A stretch of 64,000 nucleotides of DNA from Chloroflexi bacterium GWB2_49_20 (GTDB lineage: Bacteria; Chloroflexota; Anaerolineae; Anaerolineales; Villigracilaceae): contig MGMF01000001.1 of assembly GCA_001796335.1 (NCBI GenBank), forward strand, positions 446,324-510,323. The letters run 5' to 3'. Shown here piece after piece: positions 57,918 through 64,000 of this stretch. Under the pieces are notes generated by a model that saw only the letters and a list, made by a program, of their open reading frames with translations, searched no databases and was not told the origin of the DNA. Position 1 is the stretch's first letter. Every line of letters starts with the position of its first letter. The translations under genes were made by a program, and so were the position numbers.

Positions 57918-59222
57918 ATGAACATATCCCATACCACACCCGTATATGCGGTACCGGAGGCAAACCTGGTGCCGGTCAGCAGCCATTTGGGGGAAATGCT
58001 CGATATTCCACCTTCGCGCATGTTCCTCATCAATAAATCCCTCAAGGTGTACCTGGAACACAACCCGGGTGGGGCGATATTCGATGCTTCGCAAGGGGAC
58101 GGAGGAGCCTCATTGCCCGGGGTTCCAAAGGAGCTGTTGGAGCGTGCTGCTGAGCTGCAGGTCAGGCATGGCACAGCCTATGATATGCCCTTTGGTACCA
58201 ACGACTATCGCCAGTCGGTGGTGGAGAAGTACTGGCAGCTCGACCCGTCCCTGGGCTGGGGTCCTGCCAATGTGCTGGGTACCTGCGGGGGACGCGATGC
58301 GCTGGTTAAAGCCTACCAGGCCATGCTGGCGCTCGGTCGCGGCCGCCAGGGCGACCTGGTTGCGGTCTCGCGCGTGCCGTGGATCTCTTATAACTGGGGA
58401 CCCTATGGCATTGGCGCCAATGTGCTCTGGTCCCCGGGGGACCCGGCGGAAGGCTGGGCTTATTCCGAAGATGGTATTCGTGAGAGTGTGGCTTTTGCCG
58501 CCTGCTCCGGGCGCAAGATCGCCGGACTGATCATCACCAACCCGGATAACCCCACCGGCCTTACCAGCTCGGTGCAGCGCCAGGTGGCCCTGGCCAAAGC
58601 TGCCCTGCAAGCCGGGGTGGCTTTTGTGCTGTTCGATTGGATGTATCACTACGTGACGGATGAGCAGCACATGGACTTGAACTCCTTCCTGAAGAACTTC
58701 AGCCTGGAAGAGCGCAAATGCCTGATGTTCCTGGACGGGTTGACCAAATCCCTGGGGGCCTCCAATATCCGCAACTGCCACCTGCTGGCAGATGAAAAAG
58801 TGATCTCTTTCATCGTGGCGCGTGCCTCGCATACCGTCATGCCCACCTATTATTCCCTGGCAGTCGCCATGGCAGCCTATGAAATGGGCTATGCCGAGGC
58901 CGCAAAAAGCATCATCGAACCGACCAACCTCAGCCGCAGTTTGCTCAAGGGTCTTCTGGCAGACAGCGGTCTGGAGCATATCATCGGCAAGGGATATTAT
59001 ACCTTTATGAACGTGGCTGAGTTCATCCGTGCCAAAGGCTGGGAGAATAGTGAACCGCTGGGCCAGTACCTGGCTGAAAATTTCGGTGTTGCAGTTGTCC
59101 CCGGTTCTTTCTTTTCACCTTTTGGGGATGATTGGATCCGCTTCTCGTATGCCACCCCGCCCGAACGCACCCGGGGTGCCTTTGAGCGTCTGTTGCAGGG
59201 TTTGGAATCATTGAAAGGTTGA
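57918..59222 (+). CDS. PLP-dependent class I/II aminotransferase
   Basis: 434 residues of fold-type I. The PLP lysine is probably K277 in FLDGLTKSLGASN; other family sites are GTCGGRDALVKAY (phosphate loop), IITNPDNPTGLTS with the cofactor Asn, LFDWMYHYV with the Asp and Tyr, and the C-terminal IRFSYATPPE with the carboxylate-binding Arg. It transfers an amino group between an amino acid and a keto acid; the substrate is unknown. It sits in one operon with the ligase-peptidase fusion gene, two bases apart, which points to a pathway making or trimming a modified amino acid. Confidence 0.88.
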   Translation: MNISHTTPVYAVPEANLVPVSSHLGEMLDIPPSRMFLINKSLKVYLEHNPGGAIFDASQGDGGASLPGVPKELLERAAELQVRHGTAYDMPFGTNDYRQSVVEKYWQLDPSLGWGPANVLGTCGGRDALVKAYQAMLALGRGRQGDLVAVSRVPWISYNWGPYGIGANVLWSPGDPAEGWAYSEDGIRESVAFAACSGRKIAGLIITNPDNPTGLTSSVQRQVALAKAALQAGVAFVLFDWMYHYVTDEQHMDLNSFLKNFSLEERKCLMFLDGLTKSLGASNIRNCHLLADEKVISFIVARASHTVMPTYYSLAVAMAAYEMGYAEAAKSIIEPTNLSRSLLKGLLADSGLEHIIGKGYYTFMNVAEFIRAKGWENSEPLGQYLAENFGVAVVPGSFFSPFGDDWIRFSYATPPERTRGAFERLLQGLESLKG

Positions 59223-59224
59223 GT

Positions 59225-62050
59225 ATGACTTTTGGCCTGAAGCAATTTACTGAAAAATATCAACTTGCGCGCCAATCCGCAGAACAGGATCACCCTGCTG
59301 GCGGGCTGAACGGCTTCGAGTTGGAATGGAATCTGCTGGATGAGCATTTCCGGCCGCTGCGTACGGTTGGCTCGGGTCCGGTGCAGCAGTCCTTTGTGGA
59401 TTATCTCCGGGCGGATTGTTTGCCTGCCTGGCTGAAAGATTTTTCGCAACTGGAAGTTTTTCACTGGATGATCGAGTGGGCTACCCGTCCTTATTACAGC
59501 CCGCGCGGCAGTGTTTATGAGGGCCGCTTGATGGAAGCTGTGCTGGCCAATGCCCTCCAGCGGGCGGGAACGCAGTTTGGCGAACGCCTGTACTACTGGC
59601 ATGGCAACCTGCTCTTTCTGACGGACATCAGCCATGATTCCATCCCCGGCAACTGGCCAATTGCCAAGCGCCGCTATCTTGAGCGCTGCGTGGACCTGTA
59701 CAACGGCACGCTGGCCACCGCTGGGATCCATGTCAACCTGTCCCTGCCCGACCCGCTCTTCACCTGGGATTACATGCACCTGCCAGCTTCCGAGCGGGGC
59801 ACCCGTCACCTCGACCAGTACAAGTCCGAGTTTTATATTACAGCCACGCGCCTTTTGCGGGCTTTTGCAGCCCTGTTCATCGCCACCTCCGCCTCCACAC
59901 CCCTCCAGGCTCAGGTGCGTGCTGGGAGGGCGGTGGTGGTGCTGACCGACAATGACTCGGTGCGCAATCTGACCTTCCCCAACCCAGCCGGGATCGACCA
60001 GCCCGACCTGTACCGCTCCTACAAGGATTACAAGACGGTCTCCTATGACCTGGTGCAGCGCGGGGTGCGTTTTGGTAACAACAACTGGACGCCGGTACGG
60101 GCGCGCTCTTTTGCCGAACCGGTGGAGCGCCTGATCTCCACCACCAGCGACCAGCTTTCGGAGCTGTACGCCCGCGGATTGTATTCGATTGGTGAGGACC
60201 AGCCTCCGGAGGAGATGGCCCGCCAGATCGAGCTGCAGAACCTGCTGGCACGTATCAACCTGCCCATGGGGCGTGTTGAGATCCGTACCGATGACGGCGG
60301 GCATCCGCTGGAGGTGGATATTGCCAATATGACCTTCAAGCACCTGCTTCTCATCCGCCTGTATGCCGACCCCGGCTTTGCACGCGGTTTTCGTTATGAC
60401 CGCGAAGACATCACGCGCGCCCGCCAGAATGAACAGGCGGCTGCACGGGATGGCTTGCGCGCCGGGATCGAAAATCCATTAACCGGGAAACCACAGGGTA
60501 TGCGCGCCTTCCTGAAGTGGACGCTGGATGAACTGCGCCCGCTGGCGGATGCCCTGGGCATGTGGGATGATTTGAACCCGCTGGTGGAAATGGCCGCTGG
60601 AGGCTTGAACACAGCCGAAAAGATGCGTGCCCGGCTGCATATGCTTCTGGGAGGTAGTGATGAGGTCAGCCCGGGCATGCTCCGACAGTTGGGCCAGGAG
60701 CGCGAAACCCTGGTGCGCCTGGATGTGGAAAAGATCACTTCCATTACTGGCAGCCTGGGTTCAGAGTCCGGTAAATTGATGGAGTTTATCCAACACGCCC
60801 GCGAGGATGCCCGCCAGTCTCAAGATCTGCCGGTGCGCTTCCGTCCTACCTCGGGCGCCATGCTCAGCAGCGCTTACCCCGACACGACGGCCGAGATCGT
60901 GGACCTGGCACAGCACCTGATCCGTATTCCATCGGTCACCGCCTGCCCGGATGAACGTCTGGAAGATGTCCATCGCGCCGCCACCTTTATCTACGATTAC
61001 CTGAAAGGCAACAGGCTGGAGGTGCGTTATTTTGACGGCAAGTATCCGGCTGTGTATGCCGCCTTCCCTGGAGCAATGGGCTCGCCTGAGATCTTACTCT
61101 CCGGACACTTCGATGTGGTTGAACCAGAACCGGACGATAGCCAGTTCATGCCACGCCTGGACGGGGACTATCTGTGGGGCCGCGGCGCAGCCGACATGAA
61201 GACTGTGGTTGCCACCTACCTGGTCTGGATGAAGGATGCCTTCCAGAAGGGCAGTGGCGGACCTGTCAGCCATTATCCTTCCATCGCCCTGCTGCTGGTG
61301 GGCAATGAGGAAAACGGCGAGGCCGAAGCCTACGGCACGCCGCATGTGTTGAAAGAACTGGACCTTAAACCGGGTTTGTTGATCGCGGGCGAACGCACCG
61401 GCGAAAAAGGGGATGAACTCTATGGCGAGATTTGCACTGAGAATCGCGGTGTGCTGCGCTTTGAAGTGATTGGACGCGGAGTGAAAGGGCACTCGGGGGT
61501 CAAGTCGGCGGGCGGTGACCTGTCCGACCGGTTGATTTCGGCGCGGGCTTCCTTGAATGAGATGTTTGCAAAGCATCTGACGCTTAAAGCCACAGATGGC
61601 TGGCAGTCACAGGCACGCTTCCCATTCATCCAGCTTGGTACTCCAGGGGTATATAACATCACTGCGGCGGAAGGCCGCCTGGGAGTGGAGATCCGCCTCA
61701 TCCCGCAGGATGACCTTTCTGCTCTCCGGTCTGCGGTGGAAGCCTACTGCGCTGAAAATGAGCTGACGGCCAGCTTCAGCGTCATGGAAAACGGCGTGGC
61801 CTGTTCAACAGAAAACCCGTTCCTGTTGAGCTTGCTGGAGGCAGTGCGCCAGGTTTCAGGGCAGGCGCCAAAATTTGGCAAAAAACTGGCCGGTACTTCG
61901 GCCCGCTTTGCGCCTGGAGGTCAGGCCGTGGTGTGGGGGCAGAGCGGTATCGGTCCGCATGCCAAAGACGAGCGCCATTACCTCCCCAGTATTGAGCCGT
62001 ATTACCGGGTGCTGGAGGAGCTGGCAAAGAGGATGGGGAGGGGTGGATAG
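59225..62050 (+). CDS. Fusion of GCS2-like carboxylate-amine ligase and M20 metallopeptidase
   Basis: 941 residues from the ATG at 59225 (AAGG six bases upstream; a TTG at 59219 is the alternative). Residues about 1-540 resemble glutamate-cysteine ligase type 2 of the glutamine-synthetase-like superfamily: GFELEWNLLD near the start, GIHVNLSLPDPLF in the middle and VEIRTDDGGHPLEVDI later. Residues about 550-941 are a complete M20 peptidase: H628 in LLSGHFDVVE, D657 in GRGAADMKT, NEENGEAEAYG and a C-terminal GPHAKDERHYLPS. One half should form an amide bond using ATP, the other cut one. Together with the aminotransferase this suggests an attach-modify-release scheme. Confidence 0.8.
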   Translation: MTFGLKQFTEKYQLARQSAEQDHPAGGLNGFELEWNLLDEHFRPLRTVGSGPVQQSFVDYLRADCLPAWLKDFSQLEVFHWMIEWATRPYYSPRGSVYEGRLMEAVLANALQRAGTQFGERLYYWHGNLLFLTDISHDSIPGNWPIAKRRYLERCVDLYNGTLATAGIHVNLSLPDPLFTWDYMHLPASERGTRHLDQYKSEFYITATRLLRAFAALFIATSASTPLQAQVRAGRAVVVLTDNDSVRNLTFPNPAGIDQPDLYRSYKDYKTVSYDLVQRGVRFGNNNWTPVRARSFAEPVERLISTTSDQLSELYARGLYSIGEDQPPEEMARQIELQNLLARINLPMGRVEIRTDDGGHPLEVDIANMTFKHLLLIRLYADPGFARGFRYDREDITRARQNEQAAARDGLRAGIENPLTGKPQGMRAFLKWTLDELRPLADALGMWDDLNPLVEMAAGGLNTAEKMRARLHMLLGGSDEVSPGMLRQLGQERETLVRLDVEKITSITGSLGSESGKLMEFIQHAREDARQSQDLPVRFRPTSGAMLSSAYPDTTAEIVDLAQHLIRIPSVTACPDERLEDVHRAATFIYDYLKGNRLEVRYFDGKYPAVYAAFPGAMGSPEILLSGHFDVVEPEPDDSQFMPRLDGDYLWGRGAADMKTVVATYLVWMKDAFQKGSGGPVSHYPSIALLLVGNEENGEAEAYGTPHVLKELDLKPGLLIAGERTGEKGDELYGEICTENRGVLRFEVIGRGVKGHSGVKSAGGDLSDRLISARASLNEMFAKHLTLKATDGWQSQARFPFIQLGTPGVYNITAAEGRLGVEIRLIPQDDLSALRSAVEAYCAENELTASFSVMENGVACSTENPFLLSLLEAVRQVSGQAPKFGKKLAGTSARFAPGGQAVVWGQSGIGPHAKDERHYLPSIEPYYRVLEELAKRMGRGG

Positions 62051-62077
62051 GCGAGAGAAAATGGAACTGTAGAGTTG

Positions 62078-62125
62078 GGGTCTTCGAAGGGGTCAGTCCC
62101 CCAAGGGGATGATGTGCGAAGACCC
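62078..62125. repeat. Nested inverted repeat after the fusion gene
   Basis: Outer nine-base arms GGGTCTTCG and CGAAGACCC enclose a GGGG/CCCC hairpin. No T run. Possible terminator or member of a dispersed repeat family. Confidence 0.4.
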
Positions 62126-62816
62126 TCACCGGGCAAGATCACATGGATAAGAACACCAAAAGAGATTTCTCATTGTTGTCTCTATTGTTTTTCAGGACCG
62201 AAAACAGGAAATTTCAAAAAATACCTTATTGACTCTGCCTTCCTGTTTGTGCTAGTATGATATGGGACTATATCGGGAGAGTACCCGTCGACCACACCCT
62301 GCTGGACATACTGGTAGACAAAATTTAGTATGTGTGCGATCTGTTAGGAAATTCCGAACAGTTCGCACCCACAACATCGTTGTGTTTTTCGTACAACGAT
62401 AATTTGTCATTAGCACATTTGTTTATGAAAAATGCTTGTCTTGAGAAGATGGTGCCAAATATTCCGGTGTTGGCTTGAGTGTGTTTGAAGAGGCTTGTTT
62501 ACCATACCCAATATTCTGCTTCACAAGAATTGTTCGTAAAATTCATAGCAATTGTGTGCAGAAAATGCTACAATATAGAAAACATTACCAAAATTCTTTG
62601 CCAGTTGGGCGTAAATGAAGGTAATTTTGTTTTGACGTGGAATTCAGGTACCAAATATTTTACGTTTTTATATGACTACCAGAATGGAAGGCATGATTGA
62701 GTAGATGATGTATTTTTTGATATAATAAATTACTTATTCATCACTATCGCAGGGACGAAGGTACGTGGGAACCGTAGATCCTAAAGACAGTTAAGAACAC
62801 TTACTTAGTGGTGAAA
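62126..62816. other. AT-rich spacer with paired hairpins, no credible gene
   Basis: About 690 bases between the fusion gene and the mini reading frames. It includes two strong hairpins (62334-62400, listed separately). A 73-codon frame at 62479-62700 lacks a ribosome site and family resemblance. Base composition changes here from GC-rich to AT-rich, so this may be the edge of acquired DNA. Confidence 0.5.
62334..62400. repeat. Two adjacent hairpins
   Basis: The first, 62334-62368, has GTGCG and CTGTT arms with matching AACAG and CGCAC around a GGAAATTCC core, a nearly continuous 35-base dyad. The second, 62376-62400, has ATCGTTGT/ACAACGAT arms around a nine-base loop. Together they could be a regulatory RNA, a mobile-element end or a terminator pair. 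Confidence 0.45.
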
Positions 62817-62858
62817 ATGAGTGAAGTCGGGTTCGGAACTCATAACTTGGAGGCCTAA
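62817..62858 (+). CDS. Mini reading frame 1 (13 residues, MSEV...)
   Basis: An ATG frame of 13 residues starting MSEVGF, with GGTGA a few bases upstream. Part of an imperfect 42-43-bp tandem duplication (62818-62897): TGAGTGAAGT and GGAACTCATAA recur in the next unit. Could be an upstream regulatory frame. Whether it is translated is unknown. Confidence 0.25.
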   Translation: MSEVGFGTHNLEA

Positions 62859-62859
62859 A

Positions 62860-62910
62860 GTGAGCGAAGTAGAACTGGAACTCATAAAACTGAGGTGCAT
62901 TTATGAATAA
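62860..62910 (+). CDS. Mini reading frame 2 (16 residues, GTG start) overlapping the next gene
   Basis: A GTG frame reading MSEVELELIKLRCIYE with GGAGG six bases upstream, inside the second copy of the tandem repeat. Its stop lies just past the ATG of the gene at 62903, so the two could be translationally coupled. The ideal ribosome site is the best argument that it is used. Confidence 0.3.
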   Translation: MSEVELELIKLRCIYE

Positions 62911-64000
62911 GAAAGTTATTATTCTAATTTCAATTATATTAATATTTACAAGCACATTTTGTAGTTTCCAATCTCCCACACCTGATCCGTATCCAACTCC
63001 TTATTCCACAATTATCCCTTCGTCTATTCCCGTATTATATTCTGATAGCAAAATCACAGAAAAAGACGGGAGTGTAACATTTAATCAAGGAGCTCCAGAA
63101 AAAACAGTTTCTGTTAAATTTTATGATTATGTATCAAAAGAACCAGTTGAAGGGATTATTGTTCAATATTATTGGGGAAACGAGAATGCTGGCTTCTTAG
63201 TAATTGATCTAAATGGTGTTTACCTTCCAGCTGTATTTGTTGAGGGATTGCAAACAAGTTTCAACAAGGGTGGAATTGGATCTAATAAGGTTATCAGAGA
63301 ACCAAATTCAAATATTTTGGTCCTTGCATATTTTGTCTTAAAGGTTAATGATTATATTAAATTGGGGATTAGTTTGTATGATTTTTATTCTGATTTTCCT
63401 GAAATAATAAACTTTGCAAGTGGGGTTTCGACATATTGCTTTACAGGTGATCAATTAGCAAATTATATTAATGTCCTTATTAAAGGAGTAAAAGTATTTC
63501 CAATTTACCCGCCTGGAAAAGTTGAAAATGCCTTTATTGGTTTACTAATAAAATCAATATTCTTCTTTATTAACGAAGGAAATAAGAATGATTTAGATTT
63601 TATTAGGTCATTACCTGACAAGTATGAAATAAGTTTCTACTCATTTCCTAATCAAAGCGATGGCGCATCATTATTTGAAAAAATATTAGGTTTTGATATT
63701 CTAGGAACTTGTAATGATCCTGATTCTACAGATAAGAAAATTCAACAAGATGAACCCCAACCTCCAGCATCAACCGCTTGCTCGATTACATCCTTCAATG
63801 TCTCACCTTCCTCTCCACAAACCAAGGGAACCTCGATCCACATCACCGGGCAGGCTCAATGTAATAATGCTTCCGTACAGTCATTGCGTTTCCTTGTAGA
63901 TGGTGGCGTGGTTTACGAGATCGGCGCACCCTCTTTGGATACCTATTGGAATACCAGTAGTTATTCCTCTGGTTCTCACCAGTTGTCCCTCCAGGTGGCT
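62903..64000 (+). CDS. Secreted or lipid-anchored protein with C-terminal Ig-like domain (runs off window)
   Basis: 366 residues without a stop, starting MNKKVIILISIILIFTSTF and a cysteine that may be a lipidation site, then a proline/threonine/serine linker (SPTPDPYPTPYST). Residues about 40-280 are not recognised. From about 285 on (ACSITSFNVSPSSPQTKGTS, then SLRFLVDGG and SGSHQLSLQVA) the sequence looks like an Ig-like or cadherin-type beta-sandwich repeat common in exported proteins. The first three quarters of the gene are strongly AT-rich, and the last part switches to the GC-rich style of the chromosome. GAGG seven bases before the ATG supports the start. Confidence 0.65.
   Translation, partial: MNKKVIILISIILIFTSTFCSFQSPTPDPYPTPYSTIIPSSIPVLYSDSKITEKDGSVTFNQGAPEKTVSVKFYDYVSKEPVEGIIVQYYWGNENAGFLVIDLNGVYLPAVFVEGLQTSFNKGGIGSNKVIREPNSNILVLAYFVLKVNDYIKLGISLYDFYSDFPEIINFASGVSTYCFTGDQLANYINVLIKGVKVFPIYPPGKVENAFIGLLIKSIFFFINEGNKNDLDFIRSLPDKYEISFYSFPNQSDGASLFEKILGFDILGTCNDPDSTDKKIQQDEPQPPASTACSITSFNVSPSSPQTKGTSIHITGQAQCNNASVQSLRFLVDGGVVYEIGAPSLDTYWNTSSYSSGSHQLSLQVA

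Noticed and set aside
58110..58979. 289-codon frame antisense to the aminotransferase, and 58997-60343 antisense to the fusion gene
   Set aside because: Both are mirror frames of well-supported genes with full sets of catalytic motifs; GC-rich genes give long antisense frames.
62479..62700. 73-codon frame in the AT-rich spacer
   Set aside because: No ribosome site and no recognisable features.
1..64000. CRISPR array
   Set aside because: No regularly spaced direct repeats of the needed length were seen; the only tandem repeat is the two-unit one at 62818-62897.

Overview
The window looks like a stretch of chromosome from a free-living bacterium of the phylum Chloroflexota, most likely class Anaerolineae. 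This is an inference from gene content and protein style (complete complex I operon, proline- and threonine-rich lipoprotein linkers, CydDC, MsrPQ, a NrfD/ActC-type oxidoreductase); there is no rRNA gene to confirm it. Most of the window has uniform, fairly GC-rich coding sequence. Two patches are visibly AT-rich: 33.4-36.3 kb and 62.1-63.75 kb.

Layout. 0-13 kb: the start of an ABC transporter ATPase (cut by the window edge), an HD-domain protein, a TyrA-like dehydrogenase, a GIY-YIG protein and a HAD phosphatase on the plus strand. Then come minus-strand housekeeping genes: an S51-like peptidase with a CysRS-like tail, an RlmL-like methyltransferase, a flavoprotein, gpmA, and cysK-cysE behind a long structured leader. 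A MetH-activation-like protein, a CorA-type transporter and an EamA transporter follow on the plus strand. 13.2-27.7 kb: the full fourteen-gene nuoA-N operon on the minus strand in canonical order, with its own terminator and a candidate promoter. 27.8-33.4 kb: msrPQ, then cydDC (cydD carries an in-frame interspersed repeat), then tRNA-Pro(GGG). 33.4-36.3 kb: an AT-rich accessory patch with a polysaccharide deacetylase, a type I restriction-modification relic and a membrane protein, closed by tRNA-Sec (selC). 36.5-46 kb: an M50 protease, an orphan solute-binding lipoprotein, rnhA (probable CTG start), an FmdB-like zinc ribbon, an aldo/keto reductase, an acyltransferase-like protein, an MFS transporter, an ECF sigma/anti-sigma/cell-envelope protein operon and a DUF3592-like protein.

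46.2-56.1 kb holds the strongest candidate for an unusual system. A two-component regulator diverges from an operon for a membrane-bound molybdopterin oxidoreductase of the CISM/NrfD (ActC-like) type. Its parts are a tetraheme lipoprotein built from two 219-residue repeats, a diheme cytochrome, a Tat-exported catalytic subunit, a four-cluster iron-sulfur subunit, a ten-helix NrfD subunit, a 52-residue single-helix microprotein and a TorD chaperone fused to a ferredoxin. The likely logic is electron exchange between the quinone pool (also served by complex I) and extracytoplasmic c-type cytochromes. The substrate is unknown.

57.2-64 kb: an Smr-domain protein, then a possible attenuator (short reading frame plus terminator) before a two-gene operon. 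That operon encodes an aminotransferase and a 941-residue fusion of a GCS2-like carboxylate-amine ligase with an M20 peptidase, the second candidate for an undescribed pathway. The end is AT-rich, with hairpins, two tandem mini reading frames and the start of a secreted protein whose base composition changes sharply inside the gene.
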